Below, one piece after another: positions 43,694 through 54,448 of a stretch of 64,000 nucleotides of DNA. A program made the position numbers and the translations under genes. The stretch comes from Diaporthe sp. PMI_573 (lineage: Eukaryota > Ascomycota > Sordariomycetes > Diaporthales > Diaporthaceae): the NCBI GenBank assembly GCA_021399435.1, contig JAJTUP010000075.1, positions 62,001 through 126,000 of the forward strand, given 5' to 3'. The notes under the pieces were generated by a model, which saw only the letters and a list, made by a program, of their open reading frames with translations, made no database searches and was not told where the DNA came from. Each line of letters opens with the position of its first letter. The first letter of the stretch is position 1.

Positions 43694-44195
43694 CTATGGT
43701 GTCAGCTCACGGTCGGAGGTGTTTTGCCTCTGAGGTTGTGGTGTTGGTGAAAGGTAGGGTGTGGCCCAGAAGTCAAATGGCCATTGCGAGTGTGATGGCT
43801 GGAGGGGCAGGTTGTTGCTTAGAACTTCAGGTACATGGTGATCGCTGGCCTACTTACGTGACGCTGCTTTTTGGGACGCTGTCGACGGTCGTTGTCACGA
43901 CCAGACTTGTTGTAGGTCGGAGCGGTGCTGTTGGAGGAAACTGGTGAGGAGGTACTGCTTGCTGAGAAGGCAGTAGAGGCGTGGTTGTAGGTCTGTTTGC
44001 TGTGGGGCTGTCGAGGTGGTGAGGGTACGAAGAAGGTGAGTTGTGCGGTTTGCACATTACCTGTCAACGGACCATTTGGAGTTGTTGCCTCGACTTCTGA
44101 ATCTTTGAATCTGATTGGCCAAGCTTTATGACAGGAAACTTTGCAAAGGCTTCTGACTTGAAAGGCGACGTATGAACAACACTTGTACGCTAGCG
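43694..44195 (-). CDS. Small Pro/Gln-rich protein upstream of the helicase, start unsure
   Basis: An open stretch (44195-43856) containing WPIRFKDSEVEATTPNGPLT and the basic end RDNDRRQRPKKQRH is followed by a clear GTAAGT donor. A phase 0 acceptor CTCCAG then leads to PSHSQWPFDFWATPYLSP and TPQPQRQNTSDRELTP, stop at 43696-43694. The two exons make sense together, but no ATG in frame is seen at the 5' end. Exon 1 may therefore be an internal exon or the gene may be broken. The family is unknown. It points into the helicase frame about 55 bases further on, on the same strand. Confidence 0.4.
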
Positions 44196-44459
44196 CTTAA
44201 GACTGCCTCGACAGCTCAGACACTGCGCCAACACTTCTCGGGTAGTAACGTGACTCTGTAGTCGTTCCTACTTTTCCTCAGATAATTTGGGAGGAGTCAA
44301 ATCAGGCAGTGTCTCTGTGCCCGCGGCTATCTCGTGCATAGTTTCTTCGTGGGATGTTGGCATGCCCATACTTCCCACAAAAGTTGTTGTAAATATCGAC
44401 TTTGAAATATTTTCCGCATAACGTATATGTTAAGCCTCTGCTTAAAATATAATCATAGT

Positions 44460-44480
44460 GGCGGTCCGCCGCGGACCGCC
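44460..44480. repeat. Short GC palindrome, family A
   Basis: GGCGGTCCGCCGCGGACCGCC, 10-base arms. It marks the left side of a 4.5-kb block whose right side carries the copy at 48988. Confidence 0.75.
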
Positions 44481-45049
44481 TAGTTTCCCGTCTCATAGGG
44501 TGTTGCATTGTATGTTGACAGCAAGGTCATCAAGATCTGCGTACCCACAGCTCATAAGGCACCATATTTGGCTGTACTTTATAAACATTCATACGTCAAG
44601 GCTTTCTCTCGGGACTTGGATTGTGCTGAGACATAGATTCTGCCGTGTTTGCTCTTCCACTGCGCGGCGTTCAGCTCCGGAGCGGCCAACATCTACGTAT
44701 CTATGCAAGCAATGGCTCAGCTTGTGCCTTCGGTTTTCTAAACATTTGCACATGCTGGCGTGATTTCCATTTTACCTACAATCGATCATACACAGATTCT
44801 GTTGGATGTCATTTCCTAGTACTTGGTAGGTAACGTTGCCGCCAGCAACATTTGCATGTCTACAGCTTGTGAGGTTCTACTTCTACCGTGATCCTGCTGG
44901 CATCCCGCATACACTGACTCTCTTTCAAAGCCTTTCTTGCAGGCAACAAGAAACAGAACCTCCTATTTTCATCCTATGTCGGCTCAAGTATGAACAGCAC
45001 GGCAGCCAACATTTACTTACTTAACAACAAGGTGCTGCGACGCCTGCCA

Positions 45050-45630
45050 TGGTCTCGCTGGAGATATTACTGCGTGGGCCTCTCTGTACAGCCTGGACCG
45101 TGGCCAAAAGCAGCTCCTTCTACTTTTCTCCCTCTGCCGCTTGGCGTTTAATCGGCGCGCCGGCCAACAGCAACAGCTTCGACGATGAGAGGCAGTAATC
45201 TTTGCCATGGACTTACAGGAGTCTTTACTGTTCCGGCCTCCTCGTGCAGCCTGGACCGTGGCCAAAGGCAGCTCCTGTTGCTTTTCTCCCTCTGCTCATT
45301 GACCTGTGATTAGCACGGCGGCCAACATCAATGGCTTCGACGATGAGAGGTTGTAATCTTTGCCATGGACTGGCAGGAGTCTTTACTATGCCGGCCTCCT
45401 CGTACAACCTGGCCCGTGGCTCAAGGCAGCTCCTGTCACCTTTTTTTCAGTCTGCCGTCTGGCCTGTGGGCAGTGTCGACCCCAAAATCTGTGGTTTTAA
45501 CCGTTAGGTGTTGGCATTGCTGCCGTAATTTTGCAAAAGTGCCAGCTGTGCCGGACTTCCCGCGCAGCCTAAACCGGGCTAGAGGCAGCTCTCGTTGTTT
45601 TTCGCACTCTGCCGTGTAGGGCGTGGGTAG
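45050..45630. repeat. Degenerate tandem repeat, unit about 158 bases, four copies
   Basis: The landmark CAGCCTGGACCGTGGCC begins at 45089 and 45247, with altered copies at 45405 and 45565, spacing 158-160 bases. Each unit also repeats GCAGCTCCT..TTTTCTCCCTCTGC, CGACGATGAGAGG and TCTTTGCCATGGACT. The units grow less alike to the right. No coding frame is shared by the copies. Confidence 0.8.
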
Positions 45631-45653
45631 CACAGACATTAAAATTTCCTTGC

Positions 45654-47245
45654 TTATAAATCAGATTGTTCTACTAATACATCTCTCATTCGTTGAGCCC
45701 GCTCTGCATCCTCTAATGCTTGATGTGCATACAGGTACAACCTTCTGCATCTCTTCCTTTCTTCTTCCTGAAGCTTGATAGGTTCAGCAGTTACCATCTT
45801 CTGCTTTAGGGCCTTAAGCTTGACACTCCGATTGTAGTTAAATTGAGGTCGGTGGAGCCAGAGGTCCATAGCATCCTTGATGACTGACCTGGGAAATACA
45901 TTACAGGTTTTTTTCTGGTCCGCGCAGCGTTTACAGGCAACATTACCTGGATGTTGTTAGTCGTTACTTTACATATCTACACGGTTGAGATAATTTACAG
46001 GCTTACCTGCTAGAGACTTTCCTGCTGGTTTAGTGCAGCAGACATCTTTACCCTTTGCATACACCATGAGACAACGGATATATGGCTCTTGTGTATTAGA
46101 TTCCCTTCTTTGGAGAACGGACTGAAGGCGGTGAGGAGTGGAAGGGCCGGCTGTGGCGGATTTATTTGCAGCCTCATTTACTCTGGTATTGCGCCGAGCC
46201 GGGCTAAGGTGCGGCTCTGGTGACTGAGCTTGGCTGCGGTTCCTTTCAGTGTTGTGCGGCAGGGATGATGTAGGCTTTTCATGCCCGCAATGCTGACCTT
46301 GGCCGCCTGTATCAGATATAGCTGCTACCCTGTCTGAACCTCCTGCCGCTGTGCCTAGCACCTCGGTGTTGGCTCCTACCCCGCTGCTTGAGATTGGATG
46401 TTGTTGTGTGGGTGTTTTTTTTGGCCTCTTGCTTGGCCGTTCCGTTTCCTCTACATTAAATGGTGTTGTGTGAATGGGGCCCGCGGCAGAGTTACCAACA
46501 GTTAACTCGCCACTGTCTAAACCAGGCGCTTGGTTAGTGTCGATTAGCGGCAGCACGGGATGGCTTGCTTGCGAGGGAAAAGGAGCTGCCAAGGCAGTTG
46601 GATAATGTTGGTGTTGTGATTCTTCCACATCCTCAGCTGTGGGGTATAGGTGCGATGATGTGGTGTTGGTGCTGAGAAACTGAATTGTTTCTGTGGGTAT
46701 GAGTCGTTGTCGTCATTCGCTATCACTTCGCTAGCATCTTCGAAACTGTAGGAACCGAAGCCGATACTGCGAATCTCGGATGGCCCATCGACAAAGGCTG
46801 AAAACGGGGGGCTGGTCGGGTGAGGAAAACTGTCCTGGAATGTAGTTGGCGCATGCCTGTGTCCTGAGTAGCCTATCCCCTCAAGACCTACCAGGGGATC
46901 TACCTGTACATCCAACTGGCTCCTTGCTGGTTGGAAAAGGTTTTCAGGCGGGCCCCATTGGGAGGAGAAGGTTGGTGTCGCGAATGCGTCCGGTAGAATT
47001 CCTGGAGAAAGAGCGGGACTGGAGACTGCCGTGGTTGGCAGCGGGTGTGAATGAGTTGAGGGTGGCTCATTGTCAGGCCGGTCCAGTGCTGGTTGTTGAT
47101 TTAAGGTAGAGAAAAATTCCGCTAAGGGTTGAGATTCCGTCGATGGTGTCGTGGCCGGCCGAAGGAGTTCCTTATGAACGGCTTGAGACGAGTCGTGCAG
47201 TGACGAGGGCGGCGTAAGTTTCCGTTTGGAAGGGGAAGGAGACAT
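45654..47245 (-). CDS. Ser/Pro-rich protein with C-terminal Cys cluster
   Basis: Start MSPSPSKRKLTPPSSLHDSS at 47245. A long disordered region rich in Ser, Pro and Thr contains basic patches (RPSKRPKKTPTQQH). Near the end is the Cys block DVCCTKPAGKSLAG, joined across a 60-base intron (45947-46006) to NVACKRCADQKKTCNVF. A charged helical tail (PIKLQEEERKRCRRLYLYAH) ends at 45654. The reading frame changes by one near 46620 (FSFSAPTPHH to YPTAEDVEESQHQHY), so either a small intron is missed or a base is lost. The ACKRCADQKKTC block resembles the Cys blocks of the genes at 37205 and 47758. It is transcribed divergently from the latter, about 510 bases apart. Zinc binding is likely; function unknown. 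Confidence 0.5.
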
Positions 47246-47757
47246 GGCCAAAGTGTGTCTTCTCAGAGGGCTCAGCCCCTGAGAAGTCAAGTCAAAAACC
47301 TGCTCTTGTTTTCAAAGAGCCAAACAGGTAAGCTGATGCAGTGCAGGATTGGGTTTTTCTTGCGCGGCTTCACAAGCTTTGTGACGACGACGGTAGTAAG
47401 CTGCCTTTTTCGGTCTCACAAAAGATGCTCCAAGACGACGTCGGCGCCGTTCAGTGGAGCAGGTGGAAAGAATTATTGAGCGATGCAACTTTCGAGTCCC
47501 AAGAACAGAAAACGATCGATTCAACGCGCTGCAGAAAAGTGTGGGTAAGGGGTTTGGGTGACAAGACCTTGGTGTTGTTGGTTGTGGGGAAGCTTGGCTT
47601 CCAGGAAACGGTTTGAAAGTGTTTGCCTTGCTTTCCGGTTGCGCAGCTTCCACCTCGACAAATTTCCTATCTCAAATACAACCTCGCTCGAGCAGCAGCT
47701 ACGGCCTTCAACTTTTGTCGCACCCGCCCTCGCTCTCGTCTCAGTCACAGACTAACC

Positions 47758-48606
47758 ATGACGGGCTCCTGTTCACCAACGCTCCCGGTTCAGGAGGGGG
47801 GGAAGAAGCGAAAGAGAAAACCGGGTTTCAGTCAAGGCCAGCCAAGAGCAATACCGTGCAAGCTGTGTGTCGAAAAGCAACTCAGGACATTTGAGAAGGA
47901 TGGATGGAAAGCCAGCTGTTGCGACCAGGCCAGTAAGTCTGTGGGCGACTGCGATCCTTTGGCACCGCTGACCATCGTCAGCCGAGGCCAACAACTCCAC
48001 TGCCTGCTTTCAATGCCGAACAGCGAAGAAGCCGTGCGAAGCACTCGATGACAGCGAGCCTGCGGTCCACAAATGGGGCAGTATTCAGCGCAACCCCGAA
48101 AACCATAGCAAAGAAGAGGCATTGGATCCGGCCGTCGACATGAAGCTGTATCTGCTGCAGTCATCTGTCTCCATCTCCGCCGTGCAGGAAAGTCATTATC
48201 AAACTATCGCGGCGTTGGCAGACTCGACCAGTCAGGCAAGGACACGGCTCGAAGGTCTATTTGTTTGTCAACAATGAAAAAGTTCCTCCACTGGAGCTTC
48301 TGCTAATTTTATCACAGCTGAAAAAATGTGGCAATCTGGACGAGCTCACTAAGGACAAGTATCCGGAACGTCCAGGACGCCAGACTGCGCTCAGTGAGGC
48401 TGACAGGGACAAGCTGGGTCGTCTTAGCGACTGCAGCAGGCTCGACGACGCGCTGTGCATGGCAGGGGATATCGTCAGAGCTGCTTCCCGTGAGGTCAAT
48501 GCTTGTCAAGCCGACATAGAGGTAAGACAACACCTTGGCGACAAATGTTTACATTATTAACTTCATGTTACAGGACACACTTCGGAATTCGGAAAGGGAA
48601 CCGTAA
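47758..48606 (+). CDS. Small Cys-cluster protein, four exons, 230 aa
   Basis: Exons 47758-47932, 47982-48262, 48318-48521 and 48574-48606; phases agree, with one unusual donor (GTTTGT at 48263). A basic start (GGKKRKRKPGFSQGQ, a likely nuclear signal) is followed by two Cys groups: PCKLCVEKQLRTF...ASCCDQ and ACFQCRTAKKPC. Then comes a helical region (VDMKLYLLQSSVSISAVQES, LSEADRDKLGRLSDCSRLDD). The Cys layout is like fungal DUF3716 proteins and like the two other Cys-cluster genes in this region. The upstream leader is pyrimidine-rich with CTCTCGTCTCAGTCACAG before the ATG, typical of an expressed gene. Probably zinc-binding and nuclear; role unknown. Confidence 0.6.
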
Positions 48607-50181
48607 GGGCAAGAAAGCTGAACTTAGTTACATCAATACCTGACGGACGCGGGCGGCCGCTCACGCTTCCGCTAGTAGCAAAACAGGCTTCCATTTTATT
48701 CTGAGCCAGGTGACTTTATCCGTAAACAATACCAACACTTCATAAACATACACAAGATACGGACATAGTAGACACAAAAAGATAGAAGAACTGGCTGGCA
48801 AAGGCAGAGCGGCCTGGGATTTTAATACCCCCTTCGGACAGCCAATAAAACTACTCCTCTCGTCCTCTGTAAACTGCATTATGAACTTCATCGATCATAA
48901 CTGTCTGCCACAGAGTCAATAGGGCTCCGGTAATACCACCCCAGTTGTAAAATGGCCCCGGTCCTTCAAATCACCACAAGGGAATGGGCGGTCCGCAGCG
49001 GACCGCTATTGTGGCGACGGCAAATAGTAATGGTTCAGTAAACAAGTAAATTACAATAGACTGACACACTACAATCACTTTAATAATTTTACCCTACCAA
49101 CGCCGCCCACCAGCACGCTTTTTCCCAGCAGACCTTCCGGATGCAGGCCCCTTGCCGAGCCTTTTCCTCTTCTGACCTCGTGCCTCAGAATCTTCATTGG
49201 ACTGAGCTGATTTCCGAAGCTGAAAATGCCCATGAAATCCCCATCTTGGATCAAAGGAGCCATGACTCAAAGGGCGGCAGTCTGTTTGGATAACGTCTTC
49301 TACCCTTTCGCTTCCTATCATGGTCAAGCCAACGACCCAAAGAATTTTCTCGAAAAAGTACGATCTTGGTGGACAGAGATAAAACTAAGTGTAGATGTGA
49401 AGGCCCATGAGATGAAAGAAGAGAGATTGATGGAATGAAAGAATGGGGGAAACGGGGGGCAACAAACCCAGAGGGCCTGACGTCTATATGCCAACGGAAG
49501 TCAGATCATGGGCCTAAACCGGCTGGGAACGGAGCACACAGGCAAGGCACACTTTGACTAGGAAGTATCGCGCTTGACGAGCTATGGGGGCAATAAACTT
49601 CCAAGGTGTCCCGTTGAGTGCTGAGAAAAGGATGATAACTGCATTAACACTCGATTGATAATGGTGTGTTGCATTACAGCTGCTCCCTTCATTGGGAGTG
49701 TGCCCCGAGATGTGTTGGCTCATACGAACCATCAGGTCTGGATTCATATTAGTGGGTCATCAGCTTCAAAGTCATATGACTACGACGCCTGCGACTGTTG
49801 GCACTGTTGGTCACATTTCAATGTGATGTAGACGGGATGTCGTCTTAAGCGGCTAATTAAGTTTGAGCTAATCTAGCTTACCGTTGTGTCGGGAACACCC
49901 GAGCATGTAAGCCGCGCATTGCTACTTGATTAGGCTAGCTTTCGTGCGGCGCAGTTTATTGCGCAACAGGGTTCGCACGGTGCTCTAGTTACAAGCCATG
50001 TCCCTGTCGCAGGATTGCTGTTGGCGTGTTGTTGCGACAGCGACGCACAGAGTGTTTGATCAAATCACACTGCAGGGTATGCCTTAGTAGGCATTTCTGT
50101 CTGTCACGACCGCGGGCAGGGATATGAATCCCCCAAAGCGATGTCACCCCAATTGGATCGACGAACCGGTTGTAATGTGAC
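48607..50181. other. Gene-poor stretch with a family A palindrome
   Basis: The palindrome GCGGTCCGCAGCGGACCGC is at 48988-49006. A minus-strand frame of 76 codons (ATG at about 49321 to 49094) has a strikingly basic end (GQKRKRLGKGPASGRSAGKK) and could be a small nuclear protein, but it has no other support. Nothing else is visible. Confidence 0.4.
48988..49006. repeat. Short GC palindrome, family A
   Basis: Identical over 19 bases to the copy at 31305-31323. Confidence 0.8.
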
Positions 50182-51139
50182 CTAGAACTCAATGCTATAT
50201 TCACTCAAGCTATCTGTACATTCTCCATCGACATCAGTGTCAATGTCCACGTTGGTGACAGGGTTGGTGCCCAAACTGATGTTTGCTAAATTTGCCTCTG
50301 CGTAGATTCGTATTTCGTCATAGTGCGATTCAGAGATAGAGGAATCCATGGTCTGAGATCGTGCCTCGGTGAATTCTCGGTACTGTTCAAAGGCCTCACT
50401 TATGGTAGTAGCAATGCCCGCGACCCTTTGACGAGTATCGGATGCGATACGGTACAGTCTGCGGTTGTCCTCCTGGAGCTTCGCAATCAGGTGCTCTTTT
50501 GCAGCGCTTGTACTGTCAAGCAGCTTTAGCTTTCTGCTGAGGTCCTCATTCTCCCGTCTAAGCTTTTGCATGCGGTCTTGTTCTTCATTGTCAACCTGAT
50601 TGGTGGAGTCGAAGCGCCCGTCTCTTCTGACGAGGTTCCCAATAGCACTCTTCACATCTCGGATACTATTCTGCACCTTTGTACTTTCATGTTCCTGGGC
50701 CTTCAAACACCTTTCTCCCACCGAAATCAAATAGTTCACCTTCTCGTCGAGTTTTGCGAGCTTCTCAGCAATTTCATCGAGCTGGGAAGAGGACTCCCTA
50801 AGACCATAGGGTCAGCTTTCGTTTATATGAAACTTCGGCCTCGACAGCCACGTACCTGGCTGTTCCACCAGTACTCAGCTGATCCAGTGTCTGTGAAAAG
50901 CTCTGGTCCCTTTCCTGCGGTGGTACTGGATCTCCCACCCCAGGCTCTAATTCCAGCATTGGGATACTCGCTAAATCAGAGAAGATGGGCTGCAACGGAT
51001 CAGACAAGTGGGGGTTTTGAGGTATGTGTTCCGATGTGGTGTATACCTCCGGTATTTCATCAAACATTGGCAAATCCAACATTTTATCCGGAAGTCCAAA
51101 ATAACTAGCCCAATCTTCGGGCAATTGACTGTTATCCAT
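50182..51139 (-). CDS. Coiled-coil protein with acidic N-terminus, 299 aa
   Basis: Exon 1 is 51139-50856 and exon 2 is 50797-50182; the 58-base intron has GTACGT, an AGCTGACC branch and CTTAG, phase consistent. The start MDNSQLPEDWASYFGLPDKM and the following 70 residues are acidic and Pro-rich, like an activation or interaction region. The second exon begins with a coiled coil (SSQLDEIAEKLAKLDEKVNY) and continues with another (QDRMQKLRRENEDLSRKLKL). The tail is acidic (DIDTDVDGECTDSLSEYSIE). No DNA-binding motif is seen in what is readable. The family is not named with confidence. Confidence 0.65.
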
Positions 51140-51477
51140 GATTGAGTAGGGGGGTTGGTGTTTTAATCCCGAGAAGCTTGATGGTTTTGACCGTTTCCAC
51201 CTGTGTCGTGCAATTTCAAGGTTCTTTATACATCAAGATCAGGAGAGGGCCAGCTGCTTGAGCGGGTGCGAATCCCATGGACCCTTTGTGAGCCGGGTGG
51301 TTTCTATTATTAAACTTCTCCTGTGCCCCCCCCCCCTCTTTTGGTGATGATACCTGTTTCTCAAAAGTTATTTCTCGAATTAAACCAACTTAAACTCTCT
51401 GTTGTATTTAAATGCGACCAGGAAATTACCGAAGGAACATTTTACCCGTGTACCCATCGTGAAACTTTTACAATCAA

Positions 51478-52390
51478 GATGAAGAACTCACAGACTATCT
51501 TTCTTTCCGCTCTTGACAGCCGCTCAGTTGCCTCTCCCATTCATTTGTCTCTCCCAACCCCCACTTGACCTAGAAGCTGGTGTTTCCACAGTATCGGCGG
51601 AGTAGGTGCCCTTAAAGCAAGTGATGGTATCATACATTGACTCACTCCTTACAGTTTCGAGAATGTATCCAACCATCCATGCCAGGCCACAGTGACATTT
51701 TCCGACCTAGACTTTCTACCAATCGTGTACAAGTTCAACACGATCCCCTGCAGCGGCGTAGAAGTAGCTAGCTTTCCCGTGCCAAAGGCTGTGCCCAATG
51801 GAGATGCTTTTATCACTTGGTGGGCCCACCCCAAACTTCAGATCGATCTTCGCTGACGTGAACGCTAATTCAAAACCAGGCAGTGTCCCGGAATGCCACC
51901 AATCTGCAACCGCGCGGTTGTCTCTGGTGGTCTTGGAGATCCTTCACTAGCCTTACAGGTGAACGGAACTGTCGGCTGTGCCTCTCAGGTTGTCACAACA
52001 AGTACCACATTAGTAACTGTGACCGAATTATCGACAACGCTTGTTCAACCATCCACAACCTTGCTCACTGTCAGAAGTACCACATTTCCCTTGGAAGATG
52101 CAACCCTATCCTGGTCACCCACCTCCGCGATGTCCAATAGTGGGATCGCAAATTTCAGCACGTCATTGCCGCCTTCTGCTGTGTCGTCGAGTAGCACCAA
52201 CTCTGTGATGATCGAGCCAACTACGAGTACTTCACCACCTTTAGAGACCAACAAGTCTTCAGGGTCATCATTTTTCAACTCTAATGCCGCTACGAATAAT
52301 CCCATATCCCTGATGCCCTCCCTGGCTGCTTCCGTCGTGACCAGCGCTACAGTAATACAAACCAGGAGTAGCTTCTGTTCACGATTCTAG
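51478..52390 (+). CDS. Ser/Thr-rich secreted or wall-type protein, 5' end broken or unresolved
   Basis: The firm part is exon 51655-51819 (FENVSNHPCQATVTFSDLDF, four Cys in the N-terminal half) spliced over a 60-base intron to 51880-52390. This gives FITWQCPGMPPICNRAVVSG, then a long Ser/Thr tract (STTLVTVTELSTTLVQPSTT) typical of O-glycosylated surface proteins. The 5' exon near 51478 reads MKNSQTIFLSAL, and one base later LTAAQLPLPFICLS, which would make a signal peptide if a single base were lost. As it stands the frame is broken or an intron is missed. No GPI site is clear at the C-terminus (TRSSFCSRF). Confidence 0.5.
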
Positions 52391-52604
52391 ATTTAGAAAC
52401 ATGATCTCAATGCGAGTTTGTTGGTCCATAGTGTTGGTTGTCGCGTGGCGCATGCTTGTCGAGCGATCGTTTTAAGGGCCTTGATACCCAGAAAGAAGAC
52501 GTATATTTGTAGAAGCTTAATCCCATTTTGATTCTCCCGGACTCTCGTTGTAAAAGCATCCAAGACCATTCCTGTCTCAATTGAAGCCTACAGGCTTGCC
52601 CACC

Positions 52605-53261
52605 ATGATGTCTTCCCACAGTCAACCCACAATCCGGCCGCGTCTTCCATACCCCTCGCAGCCTATTTGCAACAGACAGCCAGCTTCGCCGCCTCAGACT
52701 TCCCTCACCCAGCCGCCTTTTGTCCTCCAGCCGGCACCGCATCCTCAGCCGCCGCCCCACTCTCAGCCGGCACTTCATTCTCAGCCGGCACCTCATTCTC
52801 AGCCGGTACCTCATTCTCAGCCAGCATTTCGCCTCCATCTAGCGTTTCACTCGCCTCGGGTGCCTTCCCCACATCCCGCTGCATTCTCGGACGTCCGACC
52901 TTGTCCATATGGATGTCTCATAGACGAGGATAGCATTCAGAACAAGATTCTGATCGTGTCTACAATCATGGGAGAAGTCGAACGCATTGCCGGGTCACTA
53001 GGTGAAGTTCGTTCTATCTGCCAAATGCTGGCAACTCAGGTCCAGGTACCTATTGTAGACGTTCTCACAAAATCTATACAAACAATGCTAACATGTTCAC
53101 AGCAAGCAAGATATCAGAGTCACTGGCACCAGAGATCTTCTACACCTAATCAGCAGACTAATTACGGCCCTAATACCACACGACTACATAGTCCAGTTAC
53201 CCCACCGGCAATGAATATTAGCACACCACAAGGATGCCGCAATGATGAGAATAGTAACTAG
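52605..53261 (+). CDS. Pro/Gln/His-rich protein with helical C-terminal part
   Basis: From MMSSHSQPTIRPRLPYPSQP the first 90 residues are low complexity, including an 18-base tandem repeat (52755-52830) encoding PHSQPA-like units. The second part (PYGCLIDEDSIQNKILIVST, EVERIAGSLGEVRSICQMLA) is an ordinary helical domain. A possible in-frame intron (53047-53103, GTACCT...CACAG, 57 bases, branch GCTAAC) would remove 19 residues; both forms stay open. Unrecognised. Confidence 0.5.
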   Translation: MMSSHSQPTIRPRLPYPSQPICNRQPASPPQTSLTQPPFVLQPAPHPQPPPHSQPALHSQPAPHSQPVPHSQPAFRLHLAFHSPRVPSPHPAAFSDVRPCPYGCLIDEDSIQNKILIVSTIMGEVERIAGSLGEVRSICQMLATQVQVPIVDVLTKSIQTMLTCSQQARYQSHWHQRSSTPNQQTNYGPNTTRLHSPVTPPAMNISTPQGCRNDENSN

Positions 53262-53689
53262 AGGGAAATCAACTTTATATGTATTTTTAGTTTGATACAC
53301 TGTCATTACAGGAAGTTTCTTGAAATAAATATTGTAGTGCGAAATCTGTCCCTTCCTCTAAAGTAATTGTATCTGGATTAAAAATAAATATTAAAAATAA
53401 ATGTTGGAACAGCACTTAGTATGGCCGTACGCTGATACATCAGTTGTCATGCCTGTCGTACAAAGGACGTCCCTTTCCTCTTAGCTAGCTAGACAAGCAA
53501 GTCACCACTAATTTAACCCATCGTTAACGCAATACCACATACATACGTACAAGAAATCCTATTTAACAATAACATTTCAAAATGTAATAAGAAAGGTTCT
53601 ACAAATTTGATTTATATAATACATTTTCCTAAATTCCTCTGTCATCTTCTACATTGTGACTCTCACATTTAGTAATCTTCTACTCTTAG
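53262..53689. other. AT-rich stretch
   Basis: About 430 bases, strongly AT-rich with TAAATA words, and no gene. Confidence 0.5.
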
Positions 53690-54097
53690 TTAGTATACGT
53701 GTTTTAAAAAAGGACGAGGAAGACATACTTCTCCCTGGTAATAGGAGGATATATAAAGGGATAGTCCGATCAAATAGTATATAGCTGAATCTGCTGCTTG
53801 GTATTGCAGCATTGCTAAACATGCGATAATTGGGATAGCAATAAATCGCGCTTTAAAGCTGTTTTTGATAGCTTTGCCCACAGTCCGTTGAACTGGCATT
53901 TCTATAGCAATAATGAGGAGGCTTAACATTAAGTTAACCGTCTGTAGTATAGGCACAGGACGAACAATTATGTCAAGCCGCTTTGTGGCAAAGTCGAAAA
54001 ATACTTTTGGGTTAAAGAAACCAAGAACAGCAGCAGCCAGTTGACCTAAGAGGAAATCAGCAAGGACCCATAATAACTCTGGGAGACTTATATACAT
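53690..54097 (-). CDS. Small multi-pass membrane protein of a fungal family (DUF7727-like)
   Basis: 135 codons from ATG at 54097, lying in very AT-rich DNA. Four hydrophobic segments: residues 9-28, 50-66, 86-97 and 105-117. The family-type wording is FFDFATKRLDIIVRPVPILQ, then QYQAADSAIYYLIGLSLYIS and GEVCLPRPF at the end. I recall this pattern from fungal four-helix membrane proteins annotated as DUF7727, so the assignment rests on memory of the motif. The N-terminus may be short: an upstream ATG with MARLQRVRLARLITLS lies in another frame close by. Codon choice is markedly AT-rich, as after RIP. Function unknown. Confidence 0.55.
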   Translation of the reverse strand: MYISLPELLWVLADFLLGQLAAAVLGFFNPKVFFDFATKRLDIIVRPVPILQTVNLMLSLLIIAIEMPVQRTVGKAIKNSFKARFIAIPIIACLAMLQYQAADSAIYYLIGLSLYISSYYQGEVCLPRPFLKHVY

Positions 54098-54448
54098 CCG
54101 GCTGCACTTAACGTAATAAGTCGTGCAAGTCTAACTCTCTGCAATCTAGCCATTTGTTTAACAATAGCTTTATTGGTTACCTTTGAAAGAGTATTTAAAG
54201 AAAGTCTATACACTTATTAACATAATACTATGACTTAATACTTTAAACTAAATTAAATTTAAAATTTAAAAGTTTAAATTTAATTAGTAAGTTATATGTC
54301 CTTTTTAAAAGTATTGTTGATTCTTTATTTACTATAAATAATATTTAAACTTAAGTAAAGGATATATAAACAGTTAAGGCTCACCGCTAGTATCAATACT
54401 TATCTTTTATAAGTACCTACAAATACTAACACTAATAAGTGTGAGACT
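54098..54448. other. Extremely AT-rich stretch
   Basis: Around 54240-54300 the sequence is almost pure A/T and contains nested TTTAAATTT/AAATTTAAA palindromes. This is the most RIP-like part of the window. No gene. Confidence 0.6.
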
